A stretch of 43,906 bases of DNA from NCBI GenBank assembly GCA_015256945.1, contig JABZLB010000026.1:1-43906 (forward strand). Direction: 5' to 3'. This stretch comes from Prevotellaceae bacterium. GTDB lineage: Bacteria; Bacteroidota; Bacteroidia; Bacteroidales; Bacteroidaceae. Each line of letters opens with the position of its first letter. Position 1 is the first letter of the stretch. A program made the position numbers and the translations under genes. Positions 16,091-24,652 of this stretch are shown here, piece by piece. The notes under the pieces were generated by a model. The model did not search any database and was not told the origin of the DNA. It worked only from the letters and a program-made list of their open reading frames with translations.

Positions 16091-17062
16091 TTAAAACTCT
16101 ATACGTTCAAAAGGAACATTCCCTATTTTTGCAGCATATTCAGGGAAGGCGCTTTTCCACATTCCCTCATGCCATAGACTATAAACTTTCAGGGAATTGC
16201 TAATTAGGTAATAATCAGTAAACATTTTGATGTTCTCAGTATCATCTGTCTCACCTGCTGTATCAATATGTTTTACAGTACCGGGTACAATATACACAGA
16301 AGGAATTTCCTTTTTAATACGATCAATAAAGACCATTGAATCAGAAGCAATCAGAACTCTTGCATTCTGATGCTTTAATGCAAGCTGTTTTATTGAATCG
16401 ATAGCAGAACTAATCATCTTCTCTTTACTCTCGTCTGATTTCAACTCCGGATTTATGCCTGTCTCGGTTTTATCACCTAATAAATTCATGAAACGCGTGT
16501 GGATTGCAATATATGAATCCCCTATTTCAGCTTGGAAACGATCTAAATAAGTTTGAAGATAAGCTGTCGGTTTAAATAATTCACGGTACAAATCGCCCCA
16601 TTTATAGTCAGTTTTAAAATGATTATTAACCTCATCTAAGGAATTAAAACCATAATAAAAATGAGTTTCACGCTTGCGTTCTTTCATCAAACGATATGGA
16701 TTTGAGATTTCACCATAAGCTATAACATTGTTAGATGAAAACAATCCAAAATTCATTTGCGACTCTTCTATAAGCCAATTATACTGTGCTGGAGCTAAAT
16801 ATTTACTTAAAACAAATGGGTAAGTCCAATTAATTTTGAAATCTTTCCCTTGTGCTTTTGAAATGGCATATATGGTAATGAGTCCTTTAAGACGATCAAA
16901 CATTCCACCATGAGGTATTCTTCCATCTACCATAAAGATGTATGGTTGCTTATTACCTCTCTTATAAAGCGAAAAACCTTTCTGCAATATAAGCATAAAT
17001 TTCATCAAAGGCTCACGATAACAATAATCTATTAGAACAACTATAAAGTCCCTTATCTTCAT
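16091..17062 (-). CDS. Fucosyltransferase-like glycosyltransferase
   Basis: 323 residues, no clear membrane segment. Two stretches look like the GT-B fucosyltransferase group (NodZ/GT23/O-fucosyltransferase-like): GGMFDRLKGLITIYAISKAQ (about 53-72), similar to the donor/acceptor loop of that group, and YIAIHTRFMN (about 184-193), matching its HxR motif that contacts the GDP-sugar. The C-terminal VLIASDSMVFIDRIKKE fits the 'asDs..f...' strand of the same families. It would transfer a fucose-like sugar to the repeat unit or modify the finished glycan. No GDP-fucose synthesis genes are present in the window. The gene follows the acyltransferase gene by 3 bp. Confidence 0.55.
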   Translation of the reverse strand: MKIRDFIVVLIDYCYREPLMKFMLILQKGFSLYKRGNKQPYIFMVDGRIPHGGMFDRLKGLITIYAISKAQGKDFKINWTYPFVLSKYLAPAQYNWLIEESQMNFGLFSSNNVIAYGEISNPYRLMKERKRETHFYYGFNSLDEVNNHFKTDYKWGDLYRELFKPTAYLQTYLDRFQAEIGDSYIAIHTRFMNLLGDKTETGINPELKSDESKEKMISSAIDSIKQLALKHQNARVLIASDSMVFIDRIKKEIPSVYIVPGTVKHIDTAGETDDTENIKMFTDYYLISNSLKVYSLWHEGMWKSAFPEYAAKIGNVPFERIEF

Positions 17063-17065
17063 ATT

Positions 17066-18037
17066 TTAATATTTCAGTCCTCCATAAAAGAGAATATTTA
17101 CAATTTTATTCCGCCGTGAAATTCGAACTATATAATAACACAATACACATAAAATAAAACCAGTGAAAGGAACAAATATGAAATCAACCATCATTGGAGA
17201 GGTCTGTATATTGTCTAATTTAATAAATGCAGAGAGTATTCGTTCTATTAAAAAGGTTTGAACAACATAGATGCCCAATGTATACTGTCCTATAACACTC
17301 AAACGAGACAAAGAGACCTTTAAGAAGTTGCTATGTATTGAAACTTTATCTAAAAGCTTACAGCATCCTATTATTGTTATTGATCCAAAGAATCCGATAA
17401 AAGTTTGCATTAAAAATTTTATCGGTGAATGTATTATAAAATATAAATCAACTTTCTCACATGGAGACGTCCACTGATTACAAATAGCAATAAGGAAACA
17501 AAAGAGGGATATTAAAAATAAAGGCGTTTCATATATATTTATTTTACGTTCGTGTTTATGAAACAGATAACCTATACAGAAATAGAAATATAAAAAGTTC
17601 AACATTAATGTACCACCATGAGGAAGAACCAATAAAAGTAACCATGAAATTAAAAAAACTATTTCTACTGGCAAGCTTATATATTTACAGATACGTGCAG
17701 TTAAGTAACACAAAAACAGAGTTCTCAGGAACCACACACTTCCAATCATTTCGTTTACGCCCCCCCTAAACAACGACATTGAAAGTATAGTGCACGATAA
17801 AACAGGAATTAGTAACTGACAAAACTTTTTTGATATAAGTTTAGAAAATGAAAGCTCTAAGCTATTGAAAGAAAAATATCCACATACCAACATAAATAAA
17901 GGCATATGAAAAGAATAGATAACAGGCCTTACCACACTTAGAATGGAAGGTGCCATTGCATAGCAATGCCCTATGCAAACAAGTAAGATTGCTACAAACT
18001 TTACCAAATCTAAATATACGACCCTATCTTTTATCAT
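17066..18037 (-). CDS. Acyltransferase-3 family membrane acyltransferase (1)
   Basis: 323 residues with about ten hydrophobic segments. The N terminus YLDLVKFVAILLVCIGHCYA carries the catalytic-type His of acyltransferase-3 proteins, followed by FHMPLFMLVCGYFSF, the second family signature. Such proteins O-acetylate or otherwise acylate surface polysaccharides using cytoplasmic acyl donors. It overlaps the upstream GT4 gene by 14 bp and lies in the AT-rich part of the cluster. It is the second acyltransferase of the cluster, so two acyl decorations of the glycan are possible. Confidence 0.88.
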   Translation of the reverse strand: MIKDRVVYLDLVKFVAILLVCIGHCYAMAPSILSVVRPVIYSFHMPLFMLVCGYFSFNSLELSFSKLISKKFCQLLIPVLSCTILSMSLFRGGVNEMIGSVWFLRTLFLCYLTARICKYISLPVEIVFLISWLLLLVLPHGGTLMLNFLYFYFCIGYLFHKHERKINIYETPLFLISLFCFLIAICNQWTSPCEKVDLYFIIHSPIKFLMQTFIGFFGSITIIGCCKLLDKVSIHSNFLKVSLSRLSVIGQYTLGIYVVQTFLIERILSAFIKLDNIQTSPMMVDFIFVPFTGFILCVLCYYIVRISRRNKIVNILFYGGLKY

Positions 18038-19139
18038 TAGACATTAACGTTTGATAAACTTTTTCATATCCATCAACAGTCTTATTGATATCAAACTGTA
18101 AAGCACGATCAAAACATCGGCCTGCTATCTCCTTATAATAGTTCTCATCCTCTGCTAAACGATTAATTTCCTTAGCCAAGGTGTCCGCATCCTCGTGTGG
18201 AAACAGAATACCGTATCCTTCTGTTACCTCACGTAAACCGTTAACATTAGAAGCAATGAAAGGCTTATGCGCGCTCATTCCTTCAACGTTACTAAGACTT
18301 AGTCCCTCCCAATGAGACGACATGACGATAACATCAGCTGCTTTCAATACGTTAGGAATATCAGTACGCAAACCGAGAAACCTTACATTGCCGGTAATTC
18401 CTAAGGATTCCACTAGTTGCTTTACATCGTCCATGCGGTCACCAATTCCTGCAAACCAAACTTCAAACTTTTCTTTATCTAATAAGTTTAAGGCCTTAAC
18501 TATCGTACCTTGATCTTTCGCAGTTCTAAAACCAGCGACCATTAATATTGCGTTCCTATCTTTCTTTAATGACAGAAGCTCTGCATCAGGAACTGCATTA
18601 CTAATAGCCTTAACATCTACTCCATTATTAATTGTTGAAATTTTATTATAGCGTGAATTCGTTTTGTTAAGCCAATCTCCACCCATATACTTTCTCAACT
18701 TCATCTCAGCAATTGTACTAATACAAATAATATGTTGATATTGTTGATACATCCAGCTTTCCACAGGTGCATACCACTTCCAATCGCGCTTACGATTGGA
18801 AGTGGTATGTTCTGTGGAAACAAGCTTTTTGTGCGTAAACAAATTTGCAATTGCAACAAAGAGTTGTGGCGAGGAATTATGTGTATGAATAATATCATAC
18901 CCACGCATTACTTTTATTAATTTTAAAATATAAAAAGGATTATATACCCCACGACCCAAAGTATAAATCGTTGTGTTTGGGCTTTCTCTCTTTAATTTTT
19001 GCATCAATGGAGTATCGATGCCGTTAAAAACACACAAATCAACCGTATAACCTAAGGCTTGTAACCGTAGTATCAAATTAACTACCAACATTTCGGCCCC
19101 TCCCATTTCTAAGGAGGTTATGACTTGAAGTATTTTCAT
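18024..19139 (-). CDS. GT4-family glycosyltransferase
   Basis: 371 residues, GT-B fold. The N terminus KILQVITSLEMGGAEMLVVN has the glycine-rich GGAE loop typical of GT4 enzymes, then IIHTHNSSPQLF and STEHTTSNRKRDWKWY. The C-terminal half has NAILMVAGFRTAKDQGTIV and the EX7E region HWEGLSLSNVEGMSAHKPFI. It should transfer a hexose or HexNAc to the lipid-linked repeat unit. The coding sequence from 18758 to 18820 contains an exceptionally long inverted repeat (described separately), yet the protein there looks like its family. It overlaps the acyltransferase start by 14 bp. Confidence 0.92.
   Translation of the reverse strand: MKILQVITSLEMGGAEMLVVNLILRLQALGYTVDLCVFNGIDTPLMQKLKRESPNTTIYTLGRGVYNPFYILKLIKVMRGYDIIHTHNSSPQLFVAIANLFTHKKLVSTEHTTSNRKRDWKWYAPVESWMYQQYQHIICISTIAEMKLRKYMGGDWLNKTNSRYNKISTINNGVDVKAISNAVPDAELLSLKKDRNAILMVAGFRTAKDQGTIVKALNLLDKEKFEVWFAGIGDRMDDVKQLVESLGITGNVRFLGLRTDIPNVLKAADVIVMSSHWEGLSLSNVEGMSAHKPFIASNVNGLREVTEGYGILFPHEDADTLAKEINRLAEDENYYKEIAGRCFDRALQFDINKTVDGYEKVYQTLMSNDKR
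18758..18820. repeat. Long inverted repeat inside a glycosyltransferase coding region
   Basis: A perfect 16-bp arm (18771-18786, ATACCACTTCCAATCG) pairs with 18793-18808 across a six-base loop. Outside it, TTTCCACA (18758-18765) pairs perfectly with 18813-18820 after a short mismatched stretch on each side. The encoded peptide is ordinary for GT4 enzymes, so no insertion is evident. Confidence 0.9.
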
Positions 19140-19142
19140 TAC

Positions 19143-20084
19143 TTAGATCAAATTTAAAAATCTTAGTATTTTACGAATCCATATTCTTTCAAAACCCAAA
19201 GCATCTGTAACAATTACCCCTCTATATGAATTAAAAGTATGGCATCCTATGTTTAATTTTGGATGTACCGAATATAATCTTCTGATTTCTTTAAAATTTA
19301 AATTAGCTATGTCAGTGACTTGGAATGTTACAGCATGACCATACTGCGAATTACACTCTTGAGTAGGACGAATAAGACTCTCATTATCATAAAAAAAAGC
19401 TCCAGACATACGAGCTACATTTTCTCTAAATACCAAAGCTTGTTCATAAACAAATTTTTTCTTATTTGGTGACCATTTATAGATATGTAAAATATTCCCA
19501 TTAGGATTCTTTCTTGGAGTACAAAACAAAAATACCTGATCCTCATAAAACAAAGGAACAGCATCTTCTACTCCCTCATCTAAGACACTACCCAAAAGCG
19601 AAATTCTATTTGATTGGGGAAAATATTTATATATATTTAAGGCCCCACTCTCTCCATTTTCTGGTAACATATACACAAAAGGTTCAACTGTGTCATTTAT
19701 ATTAGAATCTAAATCTGATATAAACAAAGATAATTCATCTTCCTTTCTTATAATATAAGGGAAAGAAAGATGTGTTGACAATTCTAATACCACTTCACAT
19801 TTTAAAAGGGATTTCGTTTTTCTATCAATTGTTAACTTTGAAATTCTCCCTTTACTAGAAGGTTTATAAAATTCTTCGACTAAAAGAATAATCTCGTTAT
19901 CCGTTATATCTAAAATAAAAGGGTCTGCAAACCACGATTTTTTATAACTATGTTTAATCCAATTCACATGAATAGTAGAACCATTTAAGATATCATTCAT
20001 TTGGGTCTGAATGAAACCTACGTTCCACCGTTCTTCTGTTAACTTTTTTATCTTTTTCTTTAGAGAAAAAATTAAAGGGGGCAT
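19143..20084 (-). CDS. GINT1-like (glucosamine inositolphosphorylceramide transferase-type) beta-propeller protein
   Basis: 313 residues from the ATG at 20084; a TTG three codons earlier is a weaker start. No signal peptide. Repeated motifs fit the five-bladed GH43/GH32-like fold labelled GINT1-like in bacteria: RWNVGFIQTQ, SWFADPFILD, IILLVEEFY, THLSFPYI, YMLPENGE, DAVPLFYEDQVFLFCT, ILHIYKWSP and LIRPTQECNSQYGHAVTF. In plants the related domain belongs to a glycosyltransferase; the bacterial proteins in polysaccharide clusters lack a defined reaction. It lies 3 bp upstream of the GT4 gene. I infer a glycan-assembly role, either as a transferase or as a glycan-processing enzyme. Confidence 0.65.
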   Translation of the reverse strand: MPPLIFSLKKKIKKLTEERWNVGFIQTQMNDILNGSTIHVNWIKHSYKKSWFADPFILDITDNEIILLVEEFYKPSSKGRISKLTIDRKTKSLLKCEVVLELSTHLSFPYIIRKEDELSLFISDLDSNINDTVEPFVYMLPENGESGALNIYKYFPQSNRISLLGSVLDEGVEDAVPLFYEDQVFLFCTPRKNPNGNILHIYKWSPNKKKFVYEQALVFRENVARMSGAFFYDNESLIRPTQECNSQYGHAVTFQVTDIANLNFKEIRRLYSVHPKLNIGCHTFNSYRGVIVTDALGFERIWIRKILRFLNLI

Positions 20085-20143
20085 AATGTTCAATATTTAA
20101 AAGAAAATGGTAAATATAAATTTTTCATTAAAAATATTTTCTA

Positions 20144-21010
20144 TTATTTCATAAAAAGTATATCTTTAATATGTAATAAAAAACCTAACGGAGCTATGAT
20201 ATACCACCCATATCTAAGTTTCGGATAAGTCTTTTTGCCGCTATTACACAATCTAAAACGCCAATAGTTAATCGCGGCTTTTATCTTATAAATAAATGGA
20301 ATATCTGTTTCAACGATCTCTGCATAACACATCATTGAGCCTACAGGACTTTTCATACGTATTTTTACAATTTCAGATGTGAGTCCGCCATCTAAATAAT
20401 CTCGATAATAAATAACTTTATCAAATAAACGTAACTTATACTTCTTTGAGATTCTATTAAGAACTAAATCTTCGGGACAGAATAACTCATCTTTTATTTC
20501 AGGGAAAGGAAATTCACGTAGAACTTGAGTTTTAAAAACTTCACACATATCACCTTTAAATCGATACTTATAACGCATTTCAATGGAAGAGACATCCATT
20601 GATAGAGGATATGTCCAAGTACCAATTATTGTACCATTATGGTGAGCCATAAATCCACATACACCTCCTATCGAAATATCATCTTTTATTTTTATATATT
20701 CTTGATTTATATTAAACAGAGAATCTTTAGGCAAACTATCATCACTATCAACAATCAAAATCAAATCTCCCTTCGCAATAGCAATACCTACATTCAACGC
20801 CGTATGTTTTCCACCATTCTCTTTCTTTTTATAAACTATTTTTATTCTACCCTCTTCTTTTAGGCTCTGGACTATATTACTTGTTGAATCCGAAGAACCA
20901 TCATCAATAACTACCCATTCAAAATCATTGAACGTTTGTCGAATTAAACTGTAATATACATTTTTTATTAGACAACCTCTATTATAGGATGGAGTAAGAA
21001 CTGTTATCAT
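20144..21010 (-). CDS. GT2-family glycosyltransferase
   Basis: 288 residues, GT-A fold. It starts ITVLTPSYNRGCLIKNVYYS, has FEWVVIDDGSSDSTSNI (nucleotide-binding), KGDLILIVDSDDSLP (metal-binding DxD, about residues 88-92), and a later FCPEDLVLNRISKK, in the position of the catalytic ED motif. It is soluble or membrane-associated and would transfer a sugar to the lipid-linked unit. Its start overlaps the EpsG-like polymerase stop by 4 bp (ATGA), which suggests translational coupling. The gene is very AT-rich. Confidence 0.92.
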   Translation of the reverse strand: MITVLTPSYNRGCLIKNVYYSLIRQTFNDFEWVVIDDGSSDSTSNIVQSLKEEGRIKIVYKKKENGGKHTALNVGIAIAKGDLILIVDSDDSLPKDSLFNINQEYIKIKDDISIGGVCGFMAHHNGTIIGTWTYPLSMDVSSIEMRYKYRFKGDMCEVFKTQVLREFPFPEIKDELFCPEDLVLNRISKKYKLRLFDKVIYYRDYLDGGLTSEIVKIRMKSPVGSMMCYAEIVETDIPFIYKIKAAINYWRFRLCNSGKKTYPKLRYGWYIIAPLGFLLHIKDILFMK

Positions 21011-22149
21011 CGTCTATAAAATTTATTTGTTGCATAGTTATGATCATATTCATATAGCTCATAAATTAGGTCATTATCCCGTACTCCATTTGTAAGAAAC
21101 GTCTTATACGGAGACAGCATATTGCCCCATTGAAAAACAATTCGTGTAAATAATATAAAACAAACAATCGGTATAATAATTTTTTCAACTTTAGTATTAT
21201 GAGAATCAGAACAGATTGTCGAAATAGTAGCGATTGGTCCTATAAGGTAATACCAACCTAATCTTCCTCCATTTAAAGACAAGACAAAAAGTAATAATAT
21301 TGCGCAAAATCCTAAAGAAGCATTTAATAGCACAATACTTTTTTTATCAACAGGTATTATAAAATAATTCTTTAAAATAAAAAATAAAAAAAATATAGCT
21401 TCTATTATATATTCGTATCGAAAACCAATATCTCTTTCAATATAATTATCTGTCCTCACTTGCATATCCATAACTCCTCCATATATTCGAAACAGTGAAG
21501 ATGGGCCTCCAGAAAGCCCCAGAAGAAGGCACATAATCATAAAGGTTATAATAAATTTAGGATTAAATTTCTTAATAGGAATAAAATAAAGAGGTAGTAA
21601 TATTATAGCGGAATTATGAAAAGAAGCTGCCAATAAAATACAAAAGATAAATTTTAAAAAATTACGCTTATATACATACTTAATTCCTATCCATGCAATC
21701 CCCACACCTATCATTTGCCGTAAATACGTAAAAGTGAAGAAGAAAAAAAAACCCATAAACACTAAAAGCGCAAATGTATAATTATTACAATATCTCTTGA
21801 AAGAGATATAATAAAAGATGTAAATTACGAAAGTAATCGTTAAAATAAAAAAATATCTATTACTTGTTATATAGGATATTAGAATATTAAGATTTATATA
21901 TCCCAATTCTTTAGGAAATAACTTAAATATTAAAGCTTCATCATAAATACCATGGCCTTTTGTAATATCTGCAATATTATCAAAAAGTTCACTATATATA
22001 TAGCGATCATACCCCCCTAACATATCAGAAATACCAACAAATACTGCTAAAAAAAGAAAAGATAAGATTAGACTGTATTCTTTACCACTTTTTTTTGCAG
22101 CCAGATTAAGGAGGAAAACTATAATAAAGAGAAGGAAATACAATAACAT
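21007..22149 (-). CDS. EpsG-like repeat-unit polymerase (Wzy role)
   Basis: 380 residues with about ten to eleven membrane segments, starting MLLYFLLFIIVFLLNLAAKK. EpsG family features are GGYDRYIYSELF after the second segment, TYLRQMIGVGIAWIG in the middle, and LAASFHNSAIILLPLYF, a conserved periplasmic loop-helix with His. Such proteins polymerise exported repeat units or take the Wzy place in glycan clusters; no other polymerase is present here. It is among the most AT-rich genes of the window, as usual for serotype-specific polymerases. The stop overlaps the next gene by 4 bp. Confidence 0.85.
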   Translation of the reverse strand: MLLYFLLFIIVFLLNLAAKKSGKEYSLILSFLFLAVFVGISDMLGGYDRYIYSELFDNIADITKGHGIYDEALIFKLFPKELGYINLNILISYITSNRYFFILTITFVIYIFYYISFKRYCNNYTFALLVFMGFFFFFTFTYLRQMIGVGIAWIGIKYVYKRNFLKFIFCILLAASFHNSAIILLPLYFIPIKKFNPKFIITFMIMCLLLGLSGGPSSLFRIYGGVMDMQVRTDNYIERDIGFRYEYIIEAIFFLFFILKNYFIIPVDKKSIVLLNASLGFCAILLLFVLSLNGGRLGWYYLIGPIATISTICSDSHNTKVEKIIIPIVCFILFTRIVFQWGNMLSPYKTFLTNGVRDNDLIYELYEYDHNYATNKFYRR

Positions 22150-22224
22150 AGGACATCTAAATACTATAAATAATAAATTGGAATTTAATTAGAAACATTT
22201 TTATTACATAAGAAAATGGGCTTA

Positions 22225-23430
22225 TTATAATATATCACTAAAAAAACGAAATATTTCCTTTGAAATAGACCTATGATCATGGAATTTAAGAACGCTCTGT
22301 CGACCTTTCTCAGCGATTAAAATATATTTTAATGGATCTAAATATATTTGATCTAAAAATTTAATAATTTCACGGACCTTATTATATTGTAAACATGAAA
22401 TCTGATCTTCAACTGCAATGTTTTCAAAAGCGTACCATGATCCAATTACCAGTAAACCATTTGCTATCGCATCTAAAACTTTCCCCTTTGTTCCTGTCCC
22501 TAAACAAATTGGTGTTATTTGAATGTCATATTTTATAATCTCTTCTACATAGTTTGATACGTTCTTTTTGTGTATTACTTCATAGCCTGCCTTTGATAGA
22601 AGGTTAACATGTTTTTCCCATCCTTCTCCTAAATAGGTAAAGATATAATGCTCTTTTAGATTATTTTTCACCTCCTTTTTACATAAATAATTCAACAATT
22701 CATCTGCATCTTGCTGCATATATAGATTATATTGACCCGCAATTAATAACTTTATTTTAGAAGAAAATGAAATTCGTTTTATTGGATAAGCTACTTGATA
22801 ATGAGGATGAAATATAAAGTGAGCCTGAATATTGGGAGAGATTTCTTTCAAAAACTGAACATCTTTTTCACCAACTAAATGATAATGAATATTAGAGGTA
22901 GTATCAAAATTTTTCTCCATTTTTAAAAACTTGGGATACATAAAAATCGATCTCCAAAATCTCGTTTTATTATAAATTGCAAAACGTTTTCCCAACATTC
23001 GATAGTAATACAAAGACTCACAATCGGGAAGAGTATGTACTCTTTTAAATTTAGCCAATTGAGAACTAACTTGTGACAGCTCTTCCCCATAAATCCATAT
23101 CCCATCAAAATCTTTTTTAAGTATTGTATTAAGCTGACTCTTCCTTAATCTAATATAATTACCTAAAGGCTTCTTTAGAAAAAGTCTAAAAAAAAGAAAA
23201 TATTTAATAATAAGATTATACCATTTGGGAATTGATAGCAAATTAATTTTTAGATCTAACTCTTTCGAAGTTTTTAAAATTTGGGAGGAACTTAGTGCAT
23301 TTAAGTTGTAAGAATAAAGTTCGACTTCAATTTTCTTGTCTCTACCCAACAATATATAATAAGGTAATGCACTTGTACCCCGTATATTCTCGGGTGCAGG
23401 CGTCATCACAGATATCATTATTATTTTCAT
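22225..23430 (-). CDS. GT-B glycosyltransferase
   Basis: 401 residues. The N-terminal domain begins KIIMISVMTPAPENIRGTSA and includes DGIWIYGEELSQV and VHTLPDCESLYYYRML. The C-terminal domain has IKLLIAGQYNLYMQQDADEL and PICLGTGTKGKVLDAIANGL, which looks like the Glyco_trans_1_4 type nucleotide-sugar binding region. It is likely a lipid-linked repeat-unit glycosyltransferase, more divergent than the two clear GT4 enzymes nearby. Gaps of 75 bp and 89 bp flank it and hold no recognisable signals. Strongly AT-rich. Confidence 0.75.
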   Translation of the reverse strand: MKIIMISVMTPAPENIRGTSALPYYILLGRDKKIEVELYSYNLNALSSSQILKTSKELDLKINLLSIPKWYNLIIKYFLFFRLFLKKPLGNYIRLRKSQLNTILKKDFDGIWIYGEELSQVSSQLAKFKRVHTLPDCESLYYYRMLGKRFAIYNKTRFWRSIFMYPKFLKMEKNFDTTSNIHYHLVGEKDVQFLKEISPNIQAHFIFHPHYQVAYPIKRISFSSKIKLLIAGQYNLYMQQDADELLNYLCKKEVKNNLKEHYIFTYLGEGWEKHVNLLSKAGYEVIHKKNVSNYVEEIIKYDIQITPICLGTGTKGKVLDAIANGLLVIGSWYAFENIAVEDQISCLQYNKVREIIKFLDQIYLDPLKYILIAEKGRQSVLKFHDHRSISKEIFRFFSDIL

Positions 23431-23519
23431 CAGCTGAAGATATTTATAGTTTATCAGAATAAATAATTAACAGTTAATTTGTAATAAAACAACTCTATTC
23501 CACATCATTATCTAATTAA

Positions 23520-24641
23520 TTAGAAGTCTGTTTTATCCAAAATAAGATTATCAAATAACTTTATCCACTGCGGCTTGATATTCTTTTCTGAAAATCTTTG
23601 TGACACAACAACAGAGGCTTTGCCCATTTTGCATCTCAGATCTACGTTTTCTATCAGTGTACAAATAGCTTCTGATAGTTTTGAGATATTACCAACATCA
23701 TTAATGACTATCCCATTAATGTTGTCTTCAACTATTTCTCCAGGCCCATTAGGACAATTATATGTAATGATCGGAAGTCCACATGCTTCTGCCTCCGTTA
23801 TTACAAGTCCAAAACCCTCCTCTCGTGAACTTAAAACAAAAATAGAACTATTAGAATATTCTTTCTCAATATTTTTAGAGCGCCCCCTGAGCAAAACAGA
23901 GTTAGATAAATTAAGTTCAGTAACAAGATTTTCTAATTCTCTTCTTCTTGTTCCATCTCCGAAAATTGACAATTTCCAATCTGGATGTTTCTTAGAAACT
24001 CTATTCCAACTTCTTATTAAGAGATCAAAGCCTTTTGCATACTCTAGACGACCGACCGCAATAACATTTTTTTCCTTACAATTAGATATTGTAGAAGAAG
24101 TTATCGTTAACGGATTATATATTTGTGTTACATTATTCACAATCTTATTCCATAAAGTTAAATCTCGCTTAGATAATGTAACTATATAATCATACTTACG
24201 CGCATAAAAATTTCTCCTCCAGGTATAACATTTACCTATAATATGACCTAATAATCCTTTATGCTTTTCTAAGGCTAACACTTTATAAAAATCATATGAG
24301 AATCGAAATTCAACGATTTTCTTGCTCCCATCATGAATTTTATAAAGGAAAAATAATTCCATCCCCCCTAAGGAAATTACTATATCAAATCTGTTACCAT
24401 ATAAAATAGCTGATAATTTCTTAAAACATTCTCTTTTAATTTTAATTTTATCTAAAGAGGGATCAATCCCAAGATCTAACCTATTAACTCTATCATCAAG
24501 ACTAAAGAAATCTCTACCTCCTGCTTGAGTAATAATAGTTATATTGTATGTATCACATAAGAAATTAGCACGCATCGTCAAGGAACGTTCCATTCCCGCA
24601 GAATTAGATAATGAATAAATAATATACGCAATCTTAAACAT
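23520..24641 (-). CDS. GT4-family glycosyltransferase
   Basis: 373 residues. It starts FKIAYIIYSLSNSAGMERSL (the glycine loop and ME.SL of GT4), with NVIAVGRLEYAKGFDLLIRS, SNSVLLRGRSKNIEKEY and the EX7E region REEGFGLVITEAEACGLPII followed by CPNGPGEIVEDNINGI. The 'CPnGPgEI' stretch is typical of galactosyl/N-acetylgalactosaminyl transferases of the WabH/PglJ group, but the donor cannot be fixed from that. It sits 11 bp after a GT2 gene. Confidence 0.92.
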   Translation of the reverse strand: MFKIAYIIYSLSNSAGMERSLTMRANFLCDTYNITIITQAGGRDFFSLDDRVNRLDLGIDPSLDKIKIKRECFKKLSAILYGNRFDIVISLGGMELFFLYKIHDGSKKIVEFRFSYDFYKVLALEKHKGLLGHIIGKCYTWRRNFYARKYDYIVTLSKRDLTLWNKIVNNVTQIYNPLTITSSTISNCKEKNVIAVGRLEYAKGFDLLIRSWNRVSKKHPDWKLSIFGDGTRRRELENLVTELNLSNSVLLRGRSKNIEKEYSNSSIFVLSSREEGFGLVITEAEACGLPIITYNCPNGPGEIVEDNINGIVINDVGNISKLSEAICTLIENVDLRCKMGKASVVVSQRFSEKNIKPQWIKLFDNLILDKTDF

Positions 24642-24652
24642 GAATATATTAA

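Noticed and set aside
18758..18820. Palindromic mobile element inserted in frame, like Rickettsia palindromic elements
   Set aside because: The encoded peptide matches the normal GT4 sequence pattern at that place, so nothing seems inserted; kept only as an inverted repeat.
23575..24189. 204-codon plus-strand ORF opposite a GT4 gene
   Set aside because: Serine/leucine-rich low-complexity product antisense to a glycosyltransferase with a conserved EX7E motif.
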